A DNA stretch of 38,440 nt from the NCBI GenBank assembly GCA_002385605.1, contig DGDU01000018.1, positions 32,127-70,566 on the forward strand, read 5' to 3'. Positions 1 to 8,004 of the stretch are shown here, piece by piece. Within the stretch, counting starts at the first letter, position 1, and every line of letters begins with the position of its first letter. The stretch comes from Christensenella sp. UBA3944. GTDB taxonomy: Bacteria > Bacillota > Clostridia > Christensenellales > DTU072. The translations under genes and the position numbers were made by a program. Under the pieces are notes generated by a model. It was not told where the DNA came from and searched no databases. It saw nothing but the letters and a program-made list of their open reading frames with translations.

Positions 1-2507
1 TGTTCTCGTGGAGCAACATCGCCACCGTCCTCATCACCCCCGACTCGGATTCTCCCGTATACTTCTGGTACAAGATAGGGGCCGGCGGCGCATGGCAAAA
101 ATTTGACCCTACGGCGGGCCCCGATAACTCCGACAGCACCCGCGAGCTTACCTTTGTAGGCGAAGAGACCGCCAACACCGCCGAATACATCAACCGTACC
201 GATGTCATCAAGGCGGGCAACATAAACAGCACCGTGCAGTTCAGGGTTACCAACCTCGCCGGCAATGTCTATGACATAGATACAAGCGTCGTAGTGCGCA
301 TAGATGACTCGGAACCGGCCTTCAGGGTTACCCTGCTTTCGACAGACCTGCTGGGGCGCGATATCACGATAGACGCCGACAACGCCGACGAGCTTAACAA
401 GTGGTACCCCAACGCCGTACAGATAATACTCACCCCGACGGCGGTTAACCCCGGCGGCGTGACATACACATATCAGAAATTCGTCATTCGTGGAGGCACT
501 GCGGTAGGCGAGGGCAACCACGAGAAGCTGCCGGGCAACGGCACCAACTTCACGACGGACGACCTTAGCATATTCCAGGACAGGAACGGATATGTAAACG
601 GGCAGCTGAATATCTTTATCGTGGCGACCTCTACGGCTACCAAAAAGACATACAGGCATCAGCTTACCATCAAGATAGACAAGACGGTGCCCGAGTTCTC
701 GCTCAGAGGCCGCGTAACCATAAACGGCGTCGAGAGAAACATCGGCTCGGGCGAATGGACCAACTCGCCTAGCGGCGTCATGATTATAAGGGATGTCCCC
801 GAGCTCGTGCGCGAGAGCATGGAGAACGCTTCGGGCGTCACCTACGAGTACAGCCGCAACGGCAGCGTCAAGCAAAGGTGGGAAACCAATACCCTTACCG
901 AAAACAGCATAAGCTCGTATGTGTTCACGGCGACGACGGGCGCGGGCAGGACTTATGTCCGCAACTTCGAAGTCCGCATAGACACCCAGCCCCCCATCAT
1001 CATTTCGGGCTACATCGAGCAGAACACCGAGAGAATAGAAACCTATTATATAGACCAGGTTATACGGTATGAGGAGGATAACCTCAAGTACGCCAAGTAC
1101 AACGATTACCCCCTCACCAACGGCCAGGTTATAGCTCCCAACACCGTAGATCCCACAAACGGCGGCTATGTGCATATCATTATAGAGGACCTGGCGGGCA
1201 ACAAAGCCGAGCTTAAGTTCTATATGACGGTGTTCCCGCTTAATGTCAACACGGTTACGCTAAGCGAAGAGCACAGGAATATGGTCCTGAATTACGAGGC
1301 CGCGTTCCTTAAGGCGAGAAGCGGGCTGCAAAGCTCGAGGCAGGAATACTTCGAGGCATACATTGCCCGCCTGTGGGACAGAATCGCCACCCTCGAAAAG
1401 ATGAGGGACGATTACAGGGCTTTCCTTGTTACGGTAAACAGCAGGCAGTCTTTCAACCTTCAGGACGACTACCCCGAGATGTATAAGTACATCAACTACT
1501 TCATAACCGACGACTACACCATCAGGTATCCGCAATGGCTGCAGGACGAGATAAGGTCGGGCGTATATGACACATACTATCTTAAGCTCGAATCCGAATA
1601 CGCCAAACTGAGGACATTGATGGCGACAGTCGAGGCGGTACAGGAAGATGTCGCCAAACTGCCCGCCACAAATGTTGTGCAGAGAAGCCATTATCAGTCC
1701 ATACTGAGGGTTTACAACGCCTACGAAAGCCTCTCGACCGACCAAAAGAGCGTGTTTAAGGATACGCTGTATACCAAACTTCTCGAACTCAAGAGAAAGT
1801 GCGAGGTTCTCCTGCTTCAGGACGAGTCCACGGGCATCTCGATAGACGGCAAAGACCTTGCCGCCGGCGTCGCCATCGAGGTTATGTCCTACGCCAAGAC
1901 GACAGAGTTGTTTAACAATGCCCAGCTTGTGCTTCTCGAAACCGTCGGAAGCGACGAGGCCATCGTGTCCATACACAAGCTGTCCTTAAGCGGCTACGGA
2001 TCGCAGCAGAACACGGGTACGGTAACAATAACGCTGCCCATACCCGACGAGTATTATGATTATATTTACTTCTCGGTGTACAGGCTGTCGTCCGACGGCA
2101 CGCTGACGCCCATCAGGGATACCACGATAAGCGGCGACGGCAGGAGCGTATACTTCACCGACAACAAGCTGGATACCTATGTTCTCGCCACAAGGGGCAA
2201 TATAAGGGTAAGGGAGCCTTCCGAAAAGATTTACGGCAAGATAGGCAATATAGAAGTGGACGGCACATTGTTGAGCTACATAACCTATGTGTCCGTAAGC
2301 CTCTTCGCCGTGCTTCTTGTAATAATGATAATCATGGGCATCAAGCACAAGGGCTTCTTCCGCAAGTATAACAAGGCTTACAGGAATTCGCTTAAGGCCA
2401 GAGGCCTCCAGAGCATACCGAAGGGCAACGCGCCCGCCCCGACTTATCCCAACGACCCCACTACTGTAATCGATTACAGTAGCAAAATATATGACAAAAA
2501 CAAATAG
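1..2507 (+). CDS. Large Ig-like cell-surface protein, 3' portion
   Basis: The reading frame is open from base 3, so the true start lies left of the window; the GTG at 234 is internal. The visible part has at least three beta-rich Ig/cadherin-like units, each ending in a linker of the form I-D-x-x-x-P (IDDSEP, IDKTVP, IDTQPP). A charged, mainly helical segment follows at about 1250-1830, then a further beta domain typical of C-termini of Clostridia wall proteins. The protein ends in one hydrophobic helix (about 2272-2340) and a roughly 55-residue basic, proline-containing cytoplasmic tail. There is no LPXTG motif, so anchoring is probably by the membrane helix. I infer an exported structural or adhesive protein; the ligand is unknown. 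The next gene follows after 17 bp without a terminator, so the transcript probably continues. Confidence 0.8.
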   Translation, partial: FSWSNIATVLITPDSDSPVYFWYKIGAGGAWQKFDPTAGPDNSDSTRELTFVGEETANTAEYINRTDVIKAGNINSTVQFRVTNLAGNVYDIDTSVVVRIDDSEPAFRVTLLSTDLLGRDITIDADNADELNKWYPNAVQIILTPTAVNPGGVTYTYQKFVIRGGTAVGEGNHEKLPGNGTNFTTDDLSIFQDRNGYVNGQLNIFIVATSTATKKTYRHQLTIKIDKTVPEFSLRGRVTINGVERNIGSGEWTNSPSGVMIIRDVPELVRESMENASGVTYEYSRNGSVKQRWETNTLTENSISSYVFTATTGAGRTYVRNFEVRIDTQPPIIISGYIEQNTERIETYYIDQVIRYEEDNLKYAKYNDYPLTNGQVIAPNTVDPTNGGYVHIIIEDLAGNKAELKFYMTVFPLNVNTVTLSEEHRNMVLNYEAAFLKARSGLQSSRQEYFEAYIARLWDRIATLEKMRDDYRAFLVTVNSRQSFNLQDDYPEMYKYINYFITDDYTIRYPQWLQDEIRSGVYDTYYLKLESEYAKLRTLMATVEAVQEDVAKLPATNVVQRSHYQSILRVYNAYESLSTDQKSVFKDTLYTKLLELKRKCEVLLLQDESTGISIDGKDLAAGVAIEVMSYAKTTELFNNAQLVLLETVGSDEAIVSIHKLSLSGYGSQQNTGTVTITLPIPDEYYDYIYFSVYRLSSDGTLTPIRDTTISGDGRSVYFTDNKLDTYVLATRGNIRVREPSEKIYGKIGNIEVDGTLLSYITYVSVSLFAVLLVIMIIMGIKHKGFFRKYNKAYRNSLKARGLQSIPKGNAPAPTYPNDPTTVIDYSSKIYDKNK

Positions 2508-2524
2508 TTAAGGAGGAGGGTTTT

Positions 2525-3289
2525 ATGTCAGCAAGAGTTAAGGCTTATGTCAACCTTTTTGCTGCGATGGGAGTTCTGCAAAAATATGTAGAGCTTGACG
2601 AAGAAGCAAAGAAGATCGCCAAAGAGCACAACATCGTTGTAAGATTTAAGGTAAAGGGCGGCCCCGACGGACAGGTCATTTTCAAAGACGGCGCCGTTAA
2701 GGTTATCCCGACAGACGAAAGCATAAGCTCGGATGTCGTACTTTACTGCCCCACGGCCGATAAGTTCAACGATGTGGTGGACGGCAAGGGGATGCCTATA
2801 CCCGTAAAAGGGCTGTTTAAGACCCTGGCGTTTATGGGTAAGCCCGAAAGCCCCTTTAATGTGCTTACTGGCAGGATGGCGGATATCATGCGCGGCAAAG
2901 GGACGGACACTCCCGAGCTCCAGAAGCTGTCTACCTTACTAGCCTTCTACGCCATGAGCGCGGCTATCGCCCAGATAGGCAACGAGGACGAAATCGGCGC
3001 GCTGGCGGGCAAGAGGATCCCCGACGGCGACATAAGCCTCGAAATAAAAGACGCGGCATACGCCACCATCACCAAAAAGGACGGCAAGCTTACCTGCAGG
3101 TTCGAAAAGACCGCTAACCCGAGAGCCGTTATGGCCTTCGATTCGATACAAACCGCCGGTGACCTTATTAACGGCAAGGCCGACGCAATGTCCTGCATCA
3201 GCATGGGCCAACTCGAAATGAAAGGCTACATTCCTATGCTCGACAACCTCAACAAGGTCCTTAACCTTGTCCCCAAATATTTGTCATAA
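2525..3289 (+). CDS. Tandem SCP2-type sterol/lipid carrier domain protein
   Basis: This 254-residue soluble protein has no signal peptide. Two halves (about residues 30-125 and 155-250) each resemble the SCP2 sterol-carrier fold: strands, a helix rich in D/N and a final G-x-(L/M)-x-(I/M)-K-G type strand (second half: MGQLEMKGYIPML). The second half is the better match. SCP2 domains bind hydrophobic ligands such as acyl chains in a pocket; I infer a lipid- or acyl-binding cytoplasmic protein without a visible catalytic motif. The ATG is fixed by a strong AAGGAGG at 2511-2517. It lies 17 bp after the surface-protein gene and 20 bp before the aminotransferase, so all three may be cotranscribed. 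The exact ligand cannot be read from sequence. Confidence 0.6.
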   Translation: MSARVKAYVNLFAAMGVLQKYVELDEEAKKIAKEHNIVVRFKVKGGPDGQVIFKDGAVKVIPTDESISSDVVLYCPTADKFNDVVDGKGMPIPVKGLFKTLAFMGKPESPFNVLTGRMADIMRGKGTDTPELQKLSTLLAFYAMSAAIAQIGNEDEIGALAGKRIPDGDISLEIKDAAYATITKKDGKLTCRFEKTANPRAVMAFDSIQTAGDLINGKADAMSCISMGQLEMKGYIPMLDNLNKVLNLVPKYLS

Positions 3290-3309
3290 GAATGTAGGAG
3301 GGAAAGACA

Positions 3310-4566
3310 ATGAAGACATATACCTATAATAACAATGTAGAGCTTATGAAAAGGGCGGGCAAGGTTATACCTTGCGGCGTGTACGGGCATCTCGGGCCTG
3401 CCGAAGGCTGCATGATACCCACCTCGGCCTTCCCCTTCTTCGTGTCCCGCGCCGAAGGCTCCCTTATGTGGGATGTAGACGGCAACAGGTTCATAGACTA
3501 TATGTGCGGTTACGGCCCCAATGTAGTTGGCTACTGCGACCCCGATGTCGACGCCGCGGCTATGGAACAAATGAAGAAGGGCAATTGCACCACTCTCCCC
3601 AGCCACATCATGGTAGACTTTGCCGAGCTTCTCACAAAGACTGTTAAGAAGGACTGGGCGTTCTTCGCGAAGAACGGCGGCGATGTAACCACCTTCGCCA
3701 TCATGATTGCCCGCTACTATACCGGCAAGAAAAAGATTATATTCGTTAACGGATACTATCACGGCGTTGCACCCTGGACGCAAAAACCCGATTCTCCCGG
3801 CACGCTGGACACCGATTGCATGCATAGCCTGTATGTAGACTTCAACGATATCGAGCAGCTAAAGAAGGTTATTGCCGAGAATAAGGACGAAATAGCCTGC
3901 TTTATCTCCACCCCCTATATGCACGGCAACTTCATAGATAATGTTCTGCCCGCTCCCGGGTACTGGCAGGAAGTCCGCAAGCTCTGCACCGAGAACAACA
4001 TCGTGCTTATCTGCGACGACATCCGCTGCGGTTTCCGTCTTAGCCTCGAAGGCTCCGACAACTTCTACGGCTTTGAGGCCGACCTAATCTGCTTCTGCAA
4101 GGCTATAGCCAACGGCTACAATATATCCGCCCTCTGCGGCAAAGAGTTCCTTAAAGGCGCCGCGAGCTCGATTATGTACACGGGCAGCTATTGGATGAGC
4201 GCCGTTCCCTTCGCGGCAGGTATCGCCAACATCAATAAGCTTATCGCCAACGACGCGCCCGCCTACTTCCGCAAGATAGGCACAATGCTCACCGACGGCC
4301 TTGCCAAGATAGCCAAAGATAGAGGCGTAAATCTCGCGATTTCGGGCGAGCCCGCTCTCTTCTACCTTGCAATACGCGACGACGATTCCCTCCTCCTGCA
4401 TCAGGAATGGATTGCCGAGTGCGTAAAGAGGGGAGTATTCCTCACCAACCACCACAACCACTTCGTAAACCTCTCGCTCACTCCAGAACTCGTAAACGAA
4501 ACTCTGGAAATCTGCGACGAAGCAATGAAGATAATGGTCAAAAACCACCCCGAAGTTTATCGCTAA
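3310..4566 (+). CDS. Class III PLP aminotransferase, GSA-aminomutase-like
   Basis: The 418-residue protein has the fold-type I class III layout: an N-terminal substrate segment, the G-x-x-F-I-D-Y start of the large domain, an F-A-K-N-G-G-D segment in the cofactor phosphate region, a D-D-I-R-C-G-F motif that supplies the pyridine-nitrogen aspartate, and the PLP lysine Lys264 in FCKAIANGYN. It resembles glutamate-1-semialdehyde aminomutase relatives, but the K-A-I-A-N-G-Y lysine motif is closer to aminotransferases of sugar or secondary-metabolite clusters than to true HemL. No other haem-synthesis gene is nearby, so I do not call it hemL. GAGGG sits before the ATG. Its partner is the SCP2 protein 20 bp upstream; a shared role on a hydrophobic amine or ketone is only inference. 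A terminator follows at 4581-4608. Confidence 0.75.
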   Translation: MKTYTYNNNVELMKRAGKVIPCGVYGHLGPAEGCMIPTSAFPFFVSRAEGSLMWDVDGNRFIDYMCGYGPNVVGYCDPDVDAAAMEQMKKGNCTTLPSHIMVDFAELLTKTVKKDWAFFAKNGGDVTTFAIMIARYYTGKKKIIFVNGYYHGVAPWTQKPDSPGTLDTDCMHSLYVDFNDIEQLKKVIAENKDEIACFISTPYMHGNFIDNVLPAPGYWQEVRKLCTENNIVLICDDIRCGFRLSLEGSDNFYGFEADLICFCKAIANGYNISALCGKEFLKGAASSIMYTGSYWMSAVPFAAGIANINKLIANDAPAYFRKIGTMLTDGLAKIAKDRGVNLAISGEPALFYLAIRDDDSLLLHQEWIAECVKRGVFLTNHHNHFVNLSLTPELVNETLEICDEAMKIMVKNHPEVYR

Positions 4567-4580
4567 TATAATAATTTAAT

Positions 4581-4608
4581 AAAAAAGGCCCCGACAGGGG
4601 CTTTTTTT
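4581..4608. terminator. Bidirectional intrinsic terminator between aminotransferase and metH
   Basis: GCCCC-GACA-GGGGC stem (4588-4601), extended by a G-U and A-U pairs, with seven T on the plus side and six on the minus side. It serves the converging aminotransferase (+) and metH (-) transcripts. A second small hairpin, GCCCG-aattaa-CGGGC, lies just to the right at about 4612-4627. Confidence 0.85.
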
Positions 4609-4645
4609 ATTGCCCGAATTAACGGGCTTATGGTATTACAATAAA

Positions 4646-7057
4646 CTAATCGTTTGCCTTAAAAATCATTTTGGCGATGCTTGCCGATTCGTTGGCGTTT
4701 TTTGCGTAAAAGTCGGCGCCTATTTTTTTGGCGTACTCTTCGGTTATTACGGCGCCGCCGACCATGACTTTGCCCGCATAGCCAGCTTGCTTTAAGAGCG
4801 CTATTGTTTTTTCCATATTGGCAGCCGTGGTGGTCATAAGGGCGGAAAGCCCGACAAGAGGGGCGTTTTCCTTTATAGCGGTTTCGACAACCGCCTCGGG
4901 CGGGACATCCCTTCCCAAATCGTACACAGTGTAGCCGTAGTTTTCCAGAACGGCGCGCACGATGTTTTTGCCTATGTCGTGGATGTCGCCCTTTACGGTG
5001 GCAAGCACTATCTTTCCTTTGGATTCGACGGGAGAGCTCCTCATGCCTTCTCTTATTACCTCGAATGCCGCCTTTGCCGCTTCCGCCGAGGCAATAAGCT
5101 CTGGAAGGAATATGCTCCCGCTCTCATATAGCCTTCCCACCTCGTCCAAAGCCTTTATAAGGTGGTTATCTATAACAGAGGAAGCGTCCGTAGACTCCAG
5201 AAGCTTTTCGGTTGCCCTTTTTGCGTCCTCCTTTAGCCCTTTGGTTACGCAGTATTCCAAAGAGCCGAAGCTTTGCGTCGTTTTGGCGTTAGGATCGGCG
5301 TTTTGTTGCCGCCCTGATACAGAATCCGAGGTTTGAGGGGCATTCTGTTGCCGTTCGGCTACAGAAATTACCTGCTGAGAAATATTTTGTAGCTTAAGCG
5401 AACCGATTTCGGAGAGGTTTCCGTTAAGGGCGCAGGCGCCCGAGTATACCTCTTTGATGTACGGCGCGGAGGGGTTTACGATGGCAAGGGTCAGCCCCGC
5501 GCCTGCGGCCTGGGCAAAGAAGGTTGCGTTTATGATATCTCGGTTAGGCAGCCCGAAAGAAACATTAGAGATACCCAAAGCCGTCTTAATACCGCTCTCG
5601 TAGAAGTGCCTTACCGTGTCGAGGCAGTCCTTGGGGCTGTATTCCCCCGTTGCCGCGGTGAGGGTGAGGGCGTCTATAATAACCCGCTCTTTGCCTATAC
5701 CTAAGCTTTCGCACGCCGAGATAATTTTGTTGCCTACGGCTATCCTCTCTTCGGCGGTTTTGGGAATGCCGTTTTGGTCTAGCGTAAGGGCAATTACATA
5801 AGCGCCGTATTTTTTTACAAGCGGAAGTATGTTTTGTATGCTTTCGGGGTCGCCGTTTACAGAGTTCACGATGGGGATGCCGTTATATACTCTCAAGGCG
5901 TTTTCAAGCGCCGCGGGGTTGGAAGAATCGAGCATCAGGGGCGCCGAAACGGCGGCTTGTACCCTTTTGACAAGGGCAGGGAGAACCTTGCTTTCGTCTA
6001 TCTCGGGCAGGCCGCAGTTTACATCCAGAAGGTGGGCGCCGCTTTCGGTTTGGGCGACTGCCTCTCTCGCGGCAAAGGCCCAGTCGCCCGCCTTAAGTGC
6101 TTCTTTGAAGGGCTTTTTGCCCGTAGGGTTTATGCGTTCGCCCACAAGCTTAAGCCCGTCCAAAACAACGGTCTTGCTTTCGGCGCATACGGCGTTTGGT
6201 TTAACCCGTTCGCGGTAGAGGGGTTTTCCGCCCTTGGCGATTTTACGGATTTCTTTTATGTATTCGGGGTCGGTGCCGCAGCAGCCGCCAATAACGCTTA
6301 CCCCGATATCAATAAGCTCTTTGTAATACGCCGAAAAATCGGCGGGGCAGTAGGTTGTGCCGTTGGGAAGCCCGGCGTTTACCTTGACGATAACGGGAAG
6401 GTTAGTCCATTTTATAAGTTCTTTTGCGGCGGGGATAATCTCTTTGGGCCCCACCGAGCAGTTGAATCCTATGGCATCGGCGCCCAAACCTTCCAGGGTT
6501 AGCGCCATCGAGGAAATGAGGGTGCCGTTTACGCTTCTTAAGCCCTCGAAGCTCATTGTGCAGATGACGGGCAAATCGGAATTTTCTTTTGCCGCGAGCA
6601 GGGCGGCTTTTAGCTCGTAAAGGCTTGTGAAAGTTTCAAAAACTACGAGGTCGGCGCCGTACTCCTTGCCTGCCTTGACCTGCTCGGCAAAGGTGTTGTA
6701 GGCTTCCTCAAAGCTCATATCGCCCATTGGCTCGATAAGCCTGCCGCAGGGGCCTATGTCCAAAGCCACGAACTTAGCTCCCGATGCTTTGGCGTTACTT
6801 ATTGCCGCCTTTATAACCTCTGCAGGCCGGATGCCTTCGGGCAGCTTATGGCTGTTGCATTGGAAGGTGTTGGTATACACCACATCGCTTCCCGCCTCCA
6901 CATAAGAGCGGTGGATATCGGTTATGGCTTCGGCGTGGGTGAGCGAAAGAAGCTCGGGGCATACGCCCTCCTTGAGCAAGCCTCTTTTTTGCAGCTCGGT
7001 GCCCATCGCGCCGTCTAAAATTACGATATTTTCTTTAAGGTATTCTAAAAATTCCAT
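4646..7057 (-). CDS. metH: Cobalamin-dependent methionine synthase, without reactivation domain
   Basis: MetH transfers the methyl group of methyltetrahydrofolate, via cobalamin, to homocysteine. Domains in order: homocysteine S-methyltransferase barrel (about 1-290) with the zinc cysteines Cys200, Cys259 and Cys260; pterin-binding barrel (about 305-560, starting LVGERINPTGKK); cobalamin cap helices (about 600-680); and the Rossmann B12 domain with DIHDIG, whose His693 is the lower cobalt ligand. At 803 residues it ends after the B12 domain, so the C-terminal AdoMet-dependent reactivation domain of E. coli MetH is absent; this is common in anaerobes, where a separate protein may do the job. 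The linker before the cap (about residues 565-595) holds an unusual duplicated Q/N-rich stretch. metF ends 8 bp upstream and its stop overlaps the AGGGG ribosome site, implying translational coupling. Confidence 0.95.
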   Translation of the reverse strand: MEFLEYLKENIVILDGAMGTELQKRGLLKEGVCPELLSLTHAEAITDIHRSYVEAGSDVVYTNTFQCNSHKLPEGIRPAEVIKAAISNAKASGAKFVALDIGPCGRLIEPMGDMSFEEAYNTFAEQVKAGKEYGADLVVFETFTSLYELKAALLAAKENSDLPVICTMSFEGLRSVNGTLISSMALTLEGLGADAIGFNCSVGPKEIIPAAKELIKWTNLPVIVKVNAGLPNGTTYCPADFSAYYKELIDIGVSVIGGCCGTDPEYIKEIRKIAKGGKPLYRERVKPNAVCAESKTVVLDGLKLVGERINPTGKKPFKEALKAGDWAFAAREAVAQTESGAHLLDVNCGLPEIDESKVLPALVKRVQAAVSAPLMLDSSNPAALENALRVYNGIPIVNSVNGDPESIQNILPLVKKYGAYVIALTLDQNGIPKTAEERIAVGNKIISACESLGIGKERVIIDALTLTAATGEYSPKDCLDTVRHFYESGIKTALGISNVSFGLPNRDIINATFFAQAAGAGLTLAIVNPSAPYIKEVYSGACALNGNLSEIGSLKLQNISQQVISVAERQQNAPQTSDSVSGRQQNADPNAKTTQSFGSLEYCVTKGLKEDAKRATEKLLESTDASSVIDNHLIKALDEVGRLYESGSIFLPELIASAEAAKAAFEVIREGMRSSPVESKGKIVLATVKGDIHDIGKNIVRAVLENYGYTVYDLGRDVPPEAVVETAIKENAPLVGLSALMTTTAANMEKTIALLKQAGYAGKVMVGGAVITEEYAKKIGADFYAKNANESASIAKMIFKAND
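5301..5367 (-). repeat. Imperfect 25-bp direct repeat in the metH linker
   Basis: Two copies, 5301-5325 and 5343-5367, are spaced 42 bp (14 codons) apart. Both share the core tTGTTGCCG..C.G.TACAGAA on the plus strand and encode S-V-(A/S)-(E/G)-R-Q-Q-N-A on the coding strand. They fall between the pterin barrel and the B12 cap, a flexible linker, and keep the reading frame. Confidence 0.7.
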
Positions 7058-7065
7058 TATTTCCC

Positions 7066-7920
7066 CTAAAACAATGTCGATATGTTTTCTTTAAGCTTTC
7101 TCGCGACATCCGGCCTGTTCATAATGTAGAGGTGTATGCCGTCCACCCCCTGCGAAAGCAGGTCTACTATTTGGGCGGTGGCGTAGGCTATGCCCGCCGA
7201 GTAGAGGGCGTCGGGATTGTCGCTGTATTTTGCAAGTATTCGGGCGAGAGGGGCGGGAACCTTTGCCCCGCTAAGGCTTATTATGCGGTCTATCTGTTGC
7301 TTTTTTACGATGGGCATTATACCCGCCTGCACCGGCACCGTTATGCCCGCCTTGCGAATTCTCTCTATAAAGGAATAAAAGTCCGAATTATCGAAGAAAA
7401 GCTGGGTGTTTATGTGGGTGACCCCCGCCTCTATCTTTCTGGCAAGGTAGTAGGTGTCCTTTTCAAGCGATTCGCACTCGAAATGCCCCTCGGGGTATCC
7501 CGCGCCTACGATGTTTAAGTCGGTATTCTTTTTGAGGAATGCGGCAAGCTCGGAGGCGTATCTGAATACTCCGGACGGCTCCATGTCGGGCGCTCTGTCG
7601 CCGCGAAGGGCAAGCACATTTTCGATACCGTTTTGCTTTAGCTCCCCGGCAAATTCCAGAACTCCTTCTTCGGTTTGATATAAGGCGGTTAGGTGGGCGA
7701 GAGGCTCGACGCCGTATTTGTTTTTAATAAGGCTGGCTATCTCCACCGTGCGCTTGCTTTGCGAGCCGCCCGCGCCGTAGGTCACGCTTATGTAGTCGGG
7801 GCTTAAGTCCTTTAGCGCCTCGAGAGTGTCGTACACCGTTTGTATCGGCGTTGTGGGTTTTGGCGGGAAGATCTCGAAGGAGCAAACCGTCTTTTGCTTG
7901 AACAAATCACAGATTTTCAT
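7066..7920 (-). CDS. metF: 5,10-methylenetetrahydrofolate reductase
   Basis: MetF reduces methylenetetrahydrofolate to methyltetrahydrofolate with an FAD cofactor, feeding MetH immediately downstream. The protein is a single MTHFR barrel of 284 residues, close to the roughly 290 of bacterial MetF. The N-terminal F-E-I-F-P-P-K carries the catalytic glutamate, and V-T-Y-G-A-G-G-S, A-L-R-G-D and H-I-N-T-Q-L-F-F are recognisable family motifs. I chose the ATG at 7920 because GAGGGG lies six bases before it; the frame stays open to a TTG at 7947 with no ribosome site. No cobalamin or SAM riboswitch fits in the 84 bp upstream, so it probably depends on read-through from dhaKL or on an unrecognised promoter. 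Confidence 0.95.
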   Translation of the reverse strand: MKICDLFKQKTVCSFEIFPPKPTTPIQTVYDTLEALKDLSPDYISVTYGAGGSQSKRTVEIASLIKNKYGVEPLAHLTALYQTEEGVLEFAGELKQNGIENVLALRGDRAPDMEPSGVFRYASELAAFLKKNTDLNIVGAGYPEGHFECESLEKDTYYLARKIEAGVTHINTQLFFDNSDFYSFIERIRKAGITVPVQAGIMPIVKKQQIDRIISLSGAKVPAPLARILAKYSDNPDALYSAGIAYATAQIVDLLSQGVDGIHLYIMNRPDVARKLKENISTLF

Positions 7921-7943
7921 AATCCCCTCAAATAAAGGCAAGA

Positions 7944-7963
7944 CCAAACTCTTTGGAGTTTGG
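7944..7963 (-). terminator. Hairpin between dhaKL and metF
   Basis: CCAAACTC-TTTG-GAGTTTGG is an 8-bp perfect stem. On the minus strand it is followed by TCTTGCCTTT, a poor U-tract, so it may be an attenuating or partial terminator rather than a strong one. Confidence 0.45.
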
Positions 7964-8004
7964 CCTCATCGAGTCGTTATTTAATTTTAACAGGTTTTGC
8001 CGAA

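Noticed and set aside
3310..4566. Calling the aminotransferase hemL
   Set aside because: The lysine motif and surroundings fit non-HemL relatives and no tetrapyrrole genes are near.
7921..7947. TTG start for metF at 7947
   Set aside because: No ribosome site; the ATG at 7920 has GAGGGG at proper spacing.
7921..8004. Cobalamin or SAM riboswitch upstream of metF-metH
   Set aside because: Only 84 bp are available and they hold a simple hairpin without riboswitch-type conserved elements.
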